Shown: positions 34,887 to 43,899, counted from the stretch's first letter. The stretch is DNA of 64,000 nt from Hominimerdicola alba 8 (GCF_000178155.2 NZ_ADKM02000018.1:62001-126000); one strand, 5' to 3'. Program-made: numbers and translations. Notes: generated from the sequence alone by a model not told the origin.

Positions 34887-35123
34887 TATAGCGATCCGCC
34901 TTATAATTCAGACAAAATCCAGTCACAAAACCCATAGATCCCAGCTTTTGCGACTGGATTTTGTGAATTTAAAATGTGGTTATCCCGCTGACACACCACA
35001 AAAACAGCGGCTATACAGAACTTAAGGTTTTTGGCGTATGGCGCTCAATTATCCTTTTGTTCACCGCTTTTTTAGTTGGTGTGCTAAAGGGATAGTCATA
35101 ATTTAAAAAGTTGGATCGCTATA
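34887..35123. mobile_element. MITE family 1 split by a nested family 2 element
   Basis: Outer ends TATAGCGATCC and GGATCGCTATA. The family 1 sequence runs to 34973, is broken by the family 2 copy, then resumes at 35100-35108. Without the insert it would be about 103 bp. Confidence 0.92.
34974..35099. mobile_element. MITE family 2 nested in family 1
   Basis: 126 bp from ATGTGGTTATCCC to GGGATAGTCAT. AATTTAAA stands at both borders (34966-34973 and 35100-35107), while uninterrupted family 1 copies have it once. This fixes the element ends and an 8-bp target duplication (9 bp if the first A is counted). Confidence 0.92.
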
Positions 35124-35175
35124 AAAGTAATGAACACTCTGCCCCACGCATAAAATGTATGCAGGGGGTATTATT

Positions 35176-35751
35176 ATGTTCCGTGTATATATCAGGCGGG
35201 TGCGGCTGGGCGTGAGTTTCAGCTTCCCCGCAGTCATAGCCCTTGTTTTGCTGACAGGCGGTGCAGATACGAACGAACTGCTGACCGCTCTTGTCTGCTG
35301 TGCTCTGCACGAATGCGGGCATCTGTTTTTCATGCTTGTCTTCCGCCGCCGCCCCGAAGCTGTCACCCTCTACGGCGGCGGGATAAAAATAACTCCCCCG
35401 CGCGGCAGGATAGACAGCCTCCCACGCGACATAGCTGTGCTTGCAGGCGGCTGTCTGGTCAATTTCCTGCTGGCGGCGGCAGGTGCGTTATTCGGCGCAG
35501 GCGATTTTTTCATCGCCGCAAACCTGCTTCTCGCCCTCTTCAACCTCCTGCCATTTGATTACTTTGACGGCGGACGTATACTGGCACTCCTCCTTGACGG
35601 CAAAGACCTCCGACCATTCCGCGCCGCCGTCATTCTGCTGACCGCCTGCCTTATCGCCGCTATGACACTGCGCGGCACAGTCAGCCCCAGTCTGCCCGTG
35701 ACTTTCCTCTTCGTTGCCGCCGCAGAACTCTTCGATAACGCCAAAGACTGA
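35176..35751 (+). CDS. M50 intramembrane metalloprotease (SpoIVFB/site-2 type)
   Basis: 191 residues with about five membrane helices. HECGH at 45-49 is the zinc site and NLLPFDYFDGGR supplies the third ligand Asp. The family cuts membrane-bound regulators or sigma-factor precursors. Here it stands alone, so its substrate is unknown. The start at 35176 follows AGGGGG; an ATG at 35155 lacks a ribosome site. Confidence 0.85.
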   Translation: MFRVYIRRVRLGVSFSFPAVIALVLLTGGADTNELLTALVCCALHECGHLFFMLVFRRRPEAVTLYGGGIKITPPRGRIDSLPRDIAVLAGGCLVNFLLAAAGALFGAGDFFIAANLLLALFNLLPFDYFDGGRILALLLDGKDLRPFRAAVILLTACLIAAMTLRGTVSPSLPVTFLFVAAAELFDNAKD

Positions 35752-35790
35752 AAAAGGCACTCCCGCCCGCAAGCGGAGTGCCTTGAATTT
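35752..35790. terminator. Terminator between the M50 gene and MITE
   Basis: GGCACTCC/GGAGTGCC with an 11-base loop; the T run is better on the minus strand. Confidence 0.7.
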
Positions 35791-35794
35791 ATTT

Positions 35795-35933
35795 ATGTGG
35801 TTATCCCGCTGACACACCAAAATAAACGATGTTATATTGGGAACTGAATATAGTTGGCGGTTATCTTTCCCCCGCCGTAGGCGGGGGGAAAGATAATATC
35901 AACACTGTGGTGTTGTATTAAAAGGATAACCAT
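35795..35933. mobile_element. MITE family 2, full copy
   Basis: 139 bp from ATGTGGTTATCCC to GGATAACCAT with the central GC palindrome. Located between converging genes. Confidence 0.8.
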
Positions 35934-35964
35934 AATTTTATCTGCCGCGCCTTATATCATCACG

Positions 35965-36438
35965 TCAGACCTGTTCCAGCAGTACCACAGCCGTTGCCGA
36001 GATGCCCAGCCCTTCACCCGTGAAGCCCAGCCTTTCTTCGGTCGTGGCTTTCACCGATATCTGCCCGATGTCACAGCCGATAGTTTCCGCGATGTTCTTT
36101 CGCATCTCCAGAATGTACGGCGCTAATTTCGGGCTCTGACAGCAGATGGTCATGTCCGCATTTGAGAACACATAGTCGCTCTCATCTATCATCTCGCTGA
36201 CCCTGTCCAGCAGTTTAAGACTGTCCGCACCCTTGTATTCAGGGTCGCTGTCAGGGAAATGCTTACCGATATCGCCCAGCGCCAGCGCACCCAGCATCGC
36301 GTCCATAAGCGCATGTACCAGCACATCAGCGTCCGAATGTCCGTCAAGCCCCTTTTCATAGGGTATCTCCACACCGCCGAGTATCAGCTTCCTGCCCTCG
36401 ACCAGCCTGTGTACATCGTAACCGTGACCTATCCGCAT
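35965..36438 (-). CDS. ispF: 2-C-methyl-D-erythritol 2,4-cyclodiphosphate synthase
   Basis: 157 residues, standard length. [11 protein letters not shown] holds the zinc ligands D8 and H10; [14 protein letters not shown] and [12 protein letters not shown] complete the active site. It makes the cyclic intermediate of the MEP isoprenoid pathway. Its start lies three bases after the pheA stop, so the two are co-transcribed although unrelated in pathway. No other MEP gene is in the window. Confidence 0.95.
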   Translation of the reverse strand: MRIGHGYDVHRLVEGRKLILGGVEIPYEKGLDGHSDADVLVHALMDAMLGALALGDIGKHFPDSDPEYKGADSLKLLDRVSEMIDESDYVFSNADMTICCQSPKLAPYILEMRKNIAETIGCDIGQISVKATTEERLGFTGEGLGISATAVVLLEQV

Positions 36439-36441
36439 ATT

Positions 36442-37554
36442 TCAGACCTCCTCGTAGTTTCCTAAAAATTTGAAATAACTCAATTCCTGTTCAAGTTCAC
36501 TGAGCAGTTTTGCCACCTCAGGGGTGTCTATCGCACCGTGAAAATCCAGATAGAACACAACATCAAAGTCGGTGTTCGCTATGGGCATACTCTCTATCAT
36601 CGAAAGGTTCAGCCCAGCCACCGAGAACTTTGTCAGCAGTCTGTACAGCGATGATGACTGGTGCGGCAGTGCCAGACAAACCGATATTGTGTTGGCATTT
36701 TCGGATTTCAGCGTTTCTTTCGATATCAGTATGAACTTTGTGTAGTTATCAGTTGCATTCTGTATGTTCTTTCGCAGTATATCCAGCCCGAACTGTTCCG
36801 CCGCATTCTCCGAACAGATGGCGGCATACGGCTTCTCGCTATCCTTTATGAACTTTGCCGCCAGCGATGTGTTGGCATAGCGGTGTGTCTTGAAATTATT
36901 CTCTCTTATGAAATCCGAGCACTGCTGTAACCCCTGTTCATGTGAGTATACACTTTCTATCTCATCAAACTTCACCCCGCGCTTTACCGCCAGACAGTGG
37001 GATATCCTCAGCTTCGTACCCGCGCATATCTTGAAGTCGTACTCTTTCATCAGTTCATAGGTCTGCGCCACCGAACCCGCTGTCGAATTGACTATCGGCA
37101 GTATCCCGAACTCAGCTTCGCCCTCACTTACAGCCCTGAAGATATCCTCAAAGTCCTCATGGAATATCGGCTCAAAATCATCAAACAGATTTGAGCACGC
37201 GATGTGGTTGTAAGAACCGTTGGTTCCCGGCACTGCCACCGTATGCCTGCCCTTGAGTATCAGCGGCTTATACGGCACGCTGTCAGCATTAGCAAAGAAC
37301 TGCTGGTATTGCAGGCACTTGGATATGTCCATCATCGTCTGGAAATATACCCGTGTCGCCCCTTTCAGGTCATCGGGCGCATCGTTCGTCACCCTGTTGA
37401 TTATCTCCTTCTCCCTGTCTTTGTGAAAAACAGGCAGGTCGTTGGCTATCTTGTATTCAGCCACCTGAAAGCAAAGCCGCATGCGCTTTGTAAAAAGTTC
37501 CTGCATCTGCTTGTCAACATCATTTATCTGAAGTCTGAGTTCGTTAAGATCCAT
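36442..37554 (-). CDS. pheA: Bifunctional chorismate mutase / prephenate dehydratase
   Basis: 370 residues: chorismate mutase (1-85, RLQINDVDKQMQELFTKRM), prephenate dehydratase (about 105-280, with NSTAGSV and the YANTSLAAKF region), and an ACT domain (about 290-365, SLYRLLTKFSVAGLNLSMIE). It makes phenylpyruvate for phenylalanine. Phe feedback through the ACT domain is expected. Start at 37554 is set by AGGGAG; the longer open frame runs into a MITE and is not used. No T-box or leader peptide was seen. Confidence 0.93.
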   Translation of the reverse strand: MDLNELRLQINDVDKQMQELFTKRMRLCFQVAEYKIANDLPVFHKDREKEIINRVTNDAPDDLKGATRVYFQTMMDISKCLQYQQFFANADSVPYKPLILKGRHTVAVPGTNGSYNHIACSNLFDDFEPIFHEDFEDIFRAVSEGEAEFGILPIVNSTAGSVAQTYELMKEYDFKICAGTKLRISHCLAVKRGVKFDEIESVYSHEQGLQQCSDFIRENNFKTHRYANTSLAAKFIKDSEKPYAAICSENAAEQFGLDILRKNIQNATDNYTKFILISKETLKSENANTISVCLALPHQSSSLYRLLTKFSVAGLNLSMIESMPIANTDFDVVFYLDFHGAIDTPEVAKLLSELEQELSYFKFLGNYEEV

Positions 37555-37601
37555 AAATATCTCCCTAAAGCTATGATTTGCACACCCGATCAACACCACA
37601 C

Positions 37602-37693
37602 TATAGCGATCCAACTTTTTAAATTCACAAAATCCGGTCGCAAAAGCTGGGATCTATGGGTTTTGTGACTGAATTTTAAGGCGGATTGCTATA
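37602..37693. mobile_element. MITE family 1, internally deleted
   Basis: 92 bp. It lacks about 11 bases (GGATTTTGTCT) of the right arm relative to the full form. Lies just upstream of pheA; a short family 2-like scrap (CCAAAGGGATAGCTAT) follows near 37737. Confidence 0.88.
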
Positions 37694-37814
37694 AACAGCA
37701 TTTCGGCATAGTATGCCGACCTTTTCCGTGATGTACCAAAGGGATAGCTATATTATATTTTACCACATTTCGGCAGATTTTGCAATAGCCAAAAATCAGT
37801 GGTATCTCCCAAAC

Positions 37815-37842
37815 AAAAAAGCGCAGGGATATCCCCCCGCGC
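37815..37842 (-). terminator. Terminator after the AlkD gene
   Basis: Minus strand: a GCGCGGGG/CCCTGCGC-type stem followed by six T, starting at the stop codon. Confidence 0.75.
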
Positions 37843-37844
37843 CT

Positions 37845-38519
37845 TTACCGCCTTAACTCTTTAAGATATCTCTTGCGCTCATCGGGTATTTTCAGACTCT
37901 CCCGCGCTTTCTGTATCGCCTTGTTGTGTACCCACTTCTCAAGCCGACTTCCCTCTATATACCCGACAGCTTCTTCGTACCTGACCGCCAGCGCCTCCGC
38001 AAAGAACCACGCCTGCATCATTCTCACATAGTATTCCTCAGACTTAACCGCCGCCGCAATTTCCAGATACCTGCCCTCAAAGCAGTCCCCCAGAAAATGA
38101 AGCATCAGCATCTCCAGCCCGAAACGTACCTTGTAACACTCCCCGCTGTCCAGCCATTCTTCTATCTTCGGCAGAAGTTCAGCCTGCCTGCCCTTGAAAG
38201 CCGCAGGTCTTAGCTGGTCACAGGTCGCCCAGTTGTTCACATATGGCAGAAATCTCTCCGTTTCAGCCAAAGCATCGTCAAACCCCTTTAGCTGACTTAT
38301 CACCAGCGCATGAAGCTGATATTCGTCAAACAACTCATGGGGCAGAACAGCCGTAAACTCAGCCGCCGTCCCCTCTTTTATCAGACGCTTCGCCAGCTTC
38401 CTTATTTCGGGCGTGCGCACCCCCAGAAATTTCTCCTTTTCAAGTTCGGGTATCAGCCCCGCCTGAAAATCGCGGTACTTTTCATCTGCAAGAACCAATA
38501 ATTCAGCACGTATATCCAT
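37845..38519 (-). CDS. AlkD-type DNA alkylation repair protein
   Basis: 224 residues built from repeated helical pairs (HEAT-like). FLGVRTPEIRKLAK, NNWATCDQL and KWVHNKAIQKA match the AlkD/AlkC family of 3-methyladenine/7-methylguanine DNA glycosylases. ATG at 38519 has GGGGGCG before it; ATG at 38534 has none. The gene is bracketed by two family 1 MITEs, so its promoter probably lies in or near the upstream one. Confidence 0.88.
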   Translation of the reverse strand: MDIRAELLVLADEKYRDFQAGLIPELEKEKFLGVRTPEIRKLAKRLIKEGTAAEFTAVLPHELFDEYQLHALVISQLKGFDDALAETERFLPYVNNWATCDQLRPAAFKGRQAELLPKIEEWLDSGECYKVRFGLEMLMLHFLGDCFEGRYLEIAAAVKSEEYYVRMMQAWFFAEALAVRYEEAVGYIEGSRLEKWVHNKAIQKARESLKIPDERKRYLKELRR

Positions 38520-38587
38520 CAAACGCCCCCGCATTCGGCAAAAGCCGCCATTTTTTCAGCCGTCAAACAGCCACACTTCCGCACAGC

Positions 38588-38677
38588 TATAGCAATCCAA
38601 CTATTTAAATTCACAAAATCCGGTCGCAAAAGCTAGGATCTATGGATTTTGTCTGAATTTTAAGGCGGATCGCTATA
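38588..38677. mobile_element. MITE family 1, short form
   Basis: 90 bp with TATAGCAATCC and GGATCGCTATA ends; it lacks GTTTTGTGACT of the full form. It ends two bases from the stop codon of the LRR gene. Confidence 0.88.
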
Positions 38678-38679
38678 GA

Positions 38680-39702
38680 TCAGTAGTCCTTCACCAGCCC
38701 GCAGACTTCACAAGTCTTCCTGAAGACCCCCTTGAAATGCCCGCCGCAGTGTCGGCAAAGCCCCTTTTTCATCAGGTATTCTTCCAGCCACGGAGTAGTC
38801 GCGAAAACGTCCATAAAATTCACAGGCAGTTTTCCCAGATTTATCTTTCTCAGCTGACTGCACCCCGCAAATGTCCTCACACCCGCACCGTCATTCTCAA
38901 AAGTTTCTATGGAGGCAGGCACAGTTATCACCGCAAGATTGCGGCAGTCAGCAAAAGCAGATGCCCCCAGCGATATGACCGTACCGGGCAGAAGAAGTTC
39001 GCTCAGCCCGAAACAGCCCGCAAAAGCATACGCCCCGATGGTCTTCACACCCGGAGGTATGGTCAGCGCACGCAAAGCATGGCAGTTCTCAAAAGCATGG
39101 TCGCCTATCGTCTTTATGTTGCCGTTCAGACGTATCTCGGTCAGCGATACACAGCCCTTGAATATGTCGTTTGAAAGTTCCCTCAGACCCTTCGGCAGCT
39201 TGACCAGACCCAGTTCGGCGCACCCGCTGAATGCCCCCGCACCTATCTGGTTCACATCATCGGGTATCTTCACATTCGTCAGTTTTTTACAGCCGTTGAA
39301 AGCGTTCGAGCCTATCCGCCTCAGCGATTTCGGCAGTGCGATGCTCTCCAGTGCCGAACAGCCGAAAAATGCGCCCCACATGCCGTCACCCGAACCCTGT
39401 ATCTCGGTTATGCCCTCAGGCAGTACCACACGGTGAACATTGTCGCAGTCCTTAAAAGCCTGACCGCCTATCGCCATCACGCCATCGGGAACAGTCACCA
39501 CAGGTTCACTGCCGTTGTACCTTTCAAGCACCCCCGAACGTATGGTAAACGGCGGAAGGTCATTCTTAGGCATCTCATGCTCAGGGCGCATCACAGGCAC
39601 AGCAAAAGCCGCACCGCAGCTCTGGCAGTAAGCCGAAGCAAGTCCGCTGTCAACGCGGTTTATATCCCCGCAGATGGGGCAGGCTACATCTATCTCGGTC
39701 AT
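38680..39702 (-). CDS. Zinc-ribbon protein with BspA-type leucine-rich repeats (second)
   Basis: 340 residues, cytosolic. N-terminal zinc ribbon (CPIC...CQSC), about nine BspA/LRR_5 repeats (for example IGSNAFNGCKKLTNVKIP), and a second zinc ribbon at the end (CRHCGG...CEVC). The plan matches the protein at 9151, with the ribbon duplicated. Start at 39702 follows GGAGGAG, one base past the YkgJ-type stop, so they are coupled. The stop is two bases from a MITE, but the closing zinc ribbon is complete, so the protein is not truncated. Confidence 0.8.
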   Translation of the reverse strand: MTEIDVACPICGDINRVDSGLASAYCQSCGAAFAVPVMRPEHEMPKNDLPPFTIRSGVLERYNGSEPVVTVPDGVMAIGGQAFKDCDNVHRVVLPEGITEIQGSGDGMWGAFFGCSALESIALPKSLRRIGSNAFNGCKKLTNVKIPDDVNQIGAGAFSGCAELGLVKLPKGLRELSNDIFKGCVSLTEIRLNGNIKTIGDHAFENCHALRALTIPPGVKTIGAYAFAGCFGLSELLLPGTVISLGASAFADCRNLAVITVPASIETFENDGAGVRTFAGCSQLRKINLGKLPVNFMDVFATTPWLEEYLMKKGLCRHCGGHFKGVFRKTCEVCGLVKDY

Positions 39703-39703
39703 A

Positions 39704-40186
39704 TCATCTCTCCTCCGCAAGCATTATGGGGAAGCCGTGTATATACTTTTTCACAGCATAAGGGTGTTCATCAGCATACGCGAATATCTGCGGCGCAAGT
39801 TCTTTCGCCACCGCCTGTATATCGCACAGCGGTCTTTTCTGCACCGTAGGACATACAAGCGAAAGCACTATCACCCGCGTGCCGTACAAGTCCATTATGC
39901 GAAAAGGCCATATTCGGCAGTCGAACGGTTTTTCGGTGCCCATTATACAGCCCCGCTCATGGTCGAGCATCGGGCAGTAGTACAGGTCTTCATTCGGCTC
40001 CCTGTCCATTTTCATCAGGTAGTGGTCATCAAGTTCAAGAAACTTCTGGTCGGGCTTGAACTCTTCCAATATGCGCTCATGACATTCCTGCGTTATCACA
40101 GGCGTTTCCCAGAGGTCGTAGCTGTCAAAGCAGCAGCAGTACCTGCACTTTGCACATTCTTCTCTTGAAAGCAGTTTCGTTATCAT
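39704..40186 (-). CDS. YkgJ-family Cys-cluster protein
   Basis: 160 residues with the pattern CAKCRYCC near residue 11, then CPML...GCIM and DCRIWPF. Such YkgJ/UPF0153-type proteins are thought to hold a metal or Fe-S cluster; activity is generally unknown. It lies 11 bases after the kinase-like gene and one base before the LRR gene, in an operon starting at acylphosphatase. The function cannot be told from context. Confidence 0.8.
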   Translation of the reverse strand: MITKLLSREECAKCRYCCCFDSYDLWETPVITQECHERILEEFKPDQKFLELDDHYLMKMDREPNEDLYYCPMLDHERGCIMGTEKPFDCRIWPFRIMDLYGTRVIVLSLVCPTVQKRPLCDIQAVAKELAPQIFAYADEHPYAVKKYIHGFPIMLAEER

Positions 40187-40197
40187 CGGTCATCGCC

Positions 40198-41142
40198 TCA
40201 GTCAGTGTACCTGCTTCCGCCCAGAAATTCGCGCACCAGCGAATCTTCGCCTATCAGACTTGTATCGATGGGGTCTACCTCTTCCAGCAGACGCAGTATG
40301 CTCTCATACTTGTCAAAATCCTTGTAAGTCTTGCTGACTTCTCTCATCTTATCCAGCAGAAGCCCCTTGTAAGCGGCAGGCTCATAAGCGATATAGGTGT
40401 CCAGCGAGAACTCCTTCTCCTCCTCGGCGCGGTACTTGAACGGCAGTATGTACTGCTCTTCACCACGCGAAACGTTCCTGAACATATCGAAAGTTTCCGC
40501 AGGTCCTCTTCCGCGTGAACGCTCATCGCGTATCAGTCGGCGCATCAGCCTTATCATGGAGGGGTGTACCAGCGTGCCGTCATTCAGTTCGATACGTGTT
40601 CTCACACTGACGTACATGCACCTTGCAAATTCGCCCGCACCGCCCGTAACAAGCGGGTTGAGCGCATGTATGCCCTCAAATACTATTATGTCGTCCTTGC
40701 CGCGCTTGAACAGAAAGCCGTCCGAACTTGACTGCTCGGCAAAGTTGAACTTCGGTATCATGACTTCCTCACAGCGGGATATCTTCTCCATATGCTCGTT
40801 CAGCTTGTTTATGTCTATGCGCATGGGCGACTCATAATCGGGCGTGCCGTCCTCGTTGACGATGTGCTCAAAAAAGCCCTTTGGCAGAAAGTAATCGTCC
40901 ATAGAGATAGTGTGCGTGTGTATGCCCATGCCGTCCAGCATATCGTCTATTTTCAGCGCAGATGTGGTCTTGCCCGAACCCGATGGACCTGCCAGCAGTA
41001 TGATGGGTCTTTCGCGGTGTTCATCAGCTATCCTTTCGGCGGCGCGGCGGAGTTTTTTCTCATACTTCGCGTTGCTCTCCTCAATGAACAGACCTTGTTC
41101 AGCTACCTTGCTGTTAAGTTTATTGATGTTAATTTTCTTCAT
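40198..41142 (-). CDS. Uridine kinase / phosphoribulokinase-like P-loop kinase
   Basis: 314 residues. Walker A is LLAGPSGSGKTTSALK; SMDDYFLP and IIVFEGIHALN follow as in uridine kinases. The ~50-residue N-terminal extension and ~100-residue C-terminal part are longer than in Udk, so the substrate may differ. ATG 41142 has AAAGGGAG upstream; ATG 41163 overlaps the acylphosphatase stop in ATGA and could be used by coupling. Confidence 0.82.
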   Translation of the reverse strand: MKKININKLNSKVAEQGLFIEESNAKYEKKLRRAAERIADEHRERPIILLAGPSGSGKTTSALKIDDMLDGMGIHTHTISMDDYFLPKGFFEHIVNEDGTPDYESPMRIDINKLNEHMEKISRCEEVMIPKFNFAEQSSSDGFLFKRGKDDIIVFEGIHALNPLVTGGAGEFARCMYVSVRTRIELNDGTLVHPSMIRLMRRLIRDERSRGRGPAETFDMFRNVSRGEEQYILPFKYRAEEEKEFSLDTYIAYEPAAYKGLLLDKMREVSKTYKDFDKYESILRLLEEVDPIDTSLIGEDSLVREFLGGSRYTD

Positions 41143-41159
41143 ACCGAATTTTCTCCCTT

Positions 41160-41429
41160 TCATCTTATATTGAATACAGCATCGCCTTTCAGCGGTATCT
41201 CGCTTATGTCCATGCTGTCTATCTCGATAAATCTGCCGCGCTTTATGGCGGCTATCATCATGTCGATATCTGCCTGCGTGCCTTCTGCCTCAGCTTCAAC
41301 AGTGCCGTCGTACAGATTTCTTACCCAGCCCGTCACCCCGACGCTCTGCGCCGCGTAATAAGCCGTATACCGAAATCCCACGCCCTGCACAGTGCCGTGA
41401 AATATTATATGCTTCCTGACCTTTTCCAT
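41160..41429 (-). CDS. acyP: Acylphosphatase
   Basis: 89 residues, standard length. FHGTVQGVGFRYTAYYAA contains the acyl-phosphate loop with the catalytic Arg, and GWVRNLYDGTVEAEAEG the catalytic Asn. It hydrolyses acyl phosphates such as acetyl phosphate. First gene of the operon with the kinase-like, YkgJ-type and LRR genes; own strong promoter. Confidence 0.93.
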   Translation of the reverse strand: MEKVRKHIIFHGTVQGVGFRYTAYYAAQSVGVTGWVRNLYDGTVEAEAEGTQADIDMMIAAIKRGRFIEIDSMDISEIPLKGDAVFNIR

Positions 41430-41463
41430 TGAACACGCCGCCTTTGACAGATAAGTTTTCTAT

Positions 41464-41492
41464 ATTATAACATTTTGCGCGTGATATGTCAA
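41464..41492 (-). promoter_or_regulatory. Promoter of the acylphosphatase operon
   Basis: Minus strand: TTGACA, 17 bases, TATAAT. Confidence 0.9.
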
Positions 41493-41595
41493 TTCATTGA
41501 GAAATATGACCGTACATTCGGCAGAACGCTTGATAAGGCGTGGGAACGAACACCTCTCGATATGTACCTTGTTATACCTTTATTATTAGCGGTGT

Positions 41596-41635
41596 AAAAA
41601 AGTGAGCCTGCAAACTTTCCGCAAGCCCACTTTTT
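41596..41635 (-). terminator. Terminator after the RluA gene
   Basis: Minus strand: AAAGTGGGCTTGC pairs with GCAGGCTCACTTT, then T run. Confidence 0.88.
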
Positions 41636-41638
41636 ATC

Positions 41639-42604
41639 CTACAACTCAAAGAATTTCTCCCTGAACCAAACTTTTTTCACCTCAAAACTCTTACCATTGA
41701 GATGTTCAAGACAGCCGCTCTCGGTGGTGAACCTGAAAGTCAGCTTGTAGGCGCAGAGTGCCTGCGTCTTCACGCCGAATTCGCGGTTTATGCGGTTGAT
41801 GCCGTACTTGCCGTCACCCAGCAGAGGACAGCCGATGTGCGCGAGGTGCGCCCTTATCTGGTGAGTCCTGCCTGTTACAAGGTCAACTTCCAGCAGTGCC
41901 AGCCCCGACTGCTTGTTCTCTTCAAGGACTTTATAGCGCGTTATCATCGTCTTACAGCCGTCAAAGGGCTTGTCTGCCACCTTGACGGTCTTTGTCTGCT
42001 CGTTGCGGCGGTGGTAGGCTTTCAGTTCGGCAGACTTTGCTTTCGGCACACCTACCGTCACGCAAAGATACTTCTTTTCAAGTTCGCGGTCTTTGACTTT
42101 TTGGTTGAGAATGCGCAGGCTCTCGGCATTTTTGGCGCATATCACTATGCCTGCTGTGTTGCGGTCGATGCGGTTGCACAGCGCGGGCGTGAAACTCAGT
42201 TCGCTGTCGGGATCGTACTCGCCCTTATCGTAAAGATAGTGCAGTATCCTGTCGATGAGGGTATCGCTCTCGCCGCTCTCGTCCTCATGCACCACAAGAC
42301 CACAGGGCTTGTTGCAGAGGATAACATCATCGTCCTCATAGACCACTTCGATATCTTTCGGCGCATTGAGGAAACGGTGCGCCGCATCGCGCTTTTCCGG
42401 GAAAAACTCATCGTTTATATAAAGCTGAACGATGTCGCCGTCTTTAAGGCGGGTGCTTATCTCACAGCGCTTGCCGTTGAGTTTTATGCGCTTAAGTCTG
42501 ATATACTTGTACAGCAGATTTTTCGGCAGTGCGGGCACAGCCTTAGTCAGGAACTTGTCCATGCGCTGGTCTGCATCGTTTTTGCTTATGGTAAATTCTC
42601 TCAT
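41639..42604 (-). CDS. RluA-family 23S rRNA pseudouridine synthase
   Basis: 321 residues: an S4 RNA-binding domain (about 10-75) and the pseudouridine synthase domain with NRIDRNTAGIVICAK, where Asp is catalytic (RluC/D usually have HRLDRxTSG), and GRTHQIRAHLAHIGCPLLGD. It isomerises uridine in rRNA; which site is not clear. The start at 42604 follows AAAGGTG. It has its own promoter and terminator. Confidence 0.92.
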   Translation of the reverse strand: MREFTISKNDADQRMDKFLTKAVPALPKNLLYKYIRLKRIKLNGKRCEISTRLKDGDIVQLYINDEFFPEKRDAAHRFLNAPKDIEVVYEDDDVILCNKPCGLVVHEDESGESDTLIDRILHYLYDKGEYDPDSELSFTPALCNRIDRNTAGIVICAKNAESLRILNQKVKDRELEKKYLCVTVGVPKAKSAELKAYHRRNEQTKTVKVADKPFDGCKTMITRYKVLEENKQSGLALLEVDLVTGRTHQIRAHLAHIGCPLLGDGKYGINRINREFGVKTQALCAYKLTFRFTTESGCLEHLNGKSFEVKKVWFREKFFEL

Positions 42605-42691
42605 GCTAACACCTTTTTCGGTCATTTTTTATGTCATCACACCGCGCTGAAAAAGTTCTCATCAGCTGAGTGATGTGATATTGTCCTGTTA

Positions 42692-42720
42692 ATTATATCA
42701 GAAAACTCACCGACTTTCAA
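42692..42720 (-). promoter_or_regulatory. Promoter of the RluA gene
   Basis: Minus strand: TTGAAA, 17 bases, TATAAT. The ~130 bases from here to the metF promoter hold only a G run (42721-42727) and AT-rich DNA. Confidence 0.88.
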
Positions 42721-42853
42721 GGGGGGGCTTTTCATTTTGGCAAGTGAATATTCAGTGGTCATTCTTTACTGCTTTTTAAATGGTACGCAAGCGGGGAGTT
42801 CGGGGCAACTTAGATATAGTTTAAAACTATACATTATTATAACAATTTAGTAC

Positions 42854-42882
42854 TTGACTATATCGAAAAAATGTGGTATAAT
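42854..42882 (+). promoter_or_regulatory. Promoter of metF
   Basis: TTGACT, 17 bases, TATAAT. The ~55-base leader is too short for a SAM riboswitch. Confidence 0.88.
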
Positions 42883-42942
42883 TCATATCGACTTGCGGGG
42901 TATTTAGTAATATAAAGCATTGAAACGAGAGGAAGAATATAT

Positions 42943-43800
42943 ATGAAGACCTGCGATATTTTCAAGCAGAAGACCACATTGTCCTTTGAGGTGTTCCCGC
43001 CGAAGAGCGACACACCGATAGACAGCATATACTCGACCATTGACGGACTTGCGCCGCTTAAGCCCGATTTCATCAGCGTGACCTACGGTGCAGGCGGAAG
43101 CGGAAGCAACGCCACCATCGGGATATGCGAGATGATAAAGGAAAAATACGGCATTGAACCTGTGGCGCACCTTGCCTGCATAAATCTGACTAGGGAAAAG
43201 GTACTGTTTGAACTGGCGCAGATGCGTGCGGCGGGCATTGAGAACATTCTGGCGCTGAGGGGCGACATCAACCCGAACGTACCTCCCCATGAGGATTTCA
43301 GATATGCGGCTGAACTTATCGAACTTATCAAAGAAAGCGGCGATTTCAACATACTTGGTGCTTGCTACCCCGAGGGTCACCCCGAAGCACCCAACATGGT
43401 AGAGGATATCAGACACCTGAAAGAAAAGGTAGATGCGGGCTGTTCACAGCTTATCTCACAGCTTTTCTTTGACAACGAAGATTTCTACGCATTCCGTGAA
43501 AAGGCGGCTATCGCGGGCATCGATGTGCCTATCGAGGCGGGCATAATGCCTGTGACAAACCCGAAGACCATCGCGAGAATGGCGACACTCTGCCACGCAA
43601 AACTGCCGAAAAAGTTCCTGACGATAATGTCGAAATATGAGAACGACCCGATCGCGATGCGCGATGCGGGCATAGCTTATGCGGTATCGCAGATAGTTGA
43701 CCTTATAGCCAACGATGTTGACGGCATACATCTTTACACGATGAACAACCCCTACATAGCCACAAAGATCTGTTCGGCTGTGCAGTCGCTATTCAAATAA
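42943..43800 (+). CDS. metF: 5,10-methylenetetrahydrofolate reductase
   Basis: 285 residues, bacterial MetF length. LSFEVFPPKSDTP with the catalytic Glu, FISVTYGAGGSG, and ILALRGDIN of the FAD barrel are all present, with SQLFFDNEDFYAF near the middle. It makes 5-methyl-THF for methionine. RBS GAGAGGAAG. Transcribed alone, closed by a terminator. Confidence 0.95.
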   Translation: MKTCDIFKQKTTLSFEVFPPKSDTPIDSIYSTIDGLAPLKPDFISVTYGAGGSGSNATIGICEMIKEKYGIEPVAHLACINLTREKVLFELAQMRAAGIENILALRGDINPNVPPHEDFRYAAELIELIKESGDFNILGACYPEGHPEAPNMVEDIRHLKEKVDAGCSQLISQLFFDNEDFYAFREKAAIAGIDVPIEAGIMPVTNPKTIARMATLCHAKLPKKFLTIMSKYENDPIAMRDAGIAYAVSQIVDLIANDVDGIHLYTMNNPYIATKICSAVQSLFK

Positions 43801-43808
43801 GAAGCAGG

Positions 43809-43845
43809 AAAGGGCATCACGCGAAAAGGTGATGCCCTTTTATTC
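43809..43845 (+). terminator. Terminator after metF
   Basis: AAAGGGCATCAC/GTGATGCCCTTT with an 8-base loop, then TATT. Confidence 0.9.
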
Positions 43846-43899
43846 TATCTGTCACAAGAAAAACTTTCCTGACGGGACAGTAATCATCACATCAAATGG

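Noticed and set aside
34887-35123. Palindromes of the MITEs as ordinary terminators
   Set aside because: They can form stems but mostly lack T runs after them, and the same sequences occur inside a gene and in 5' leaders.
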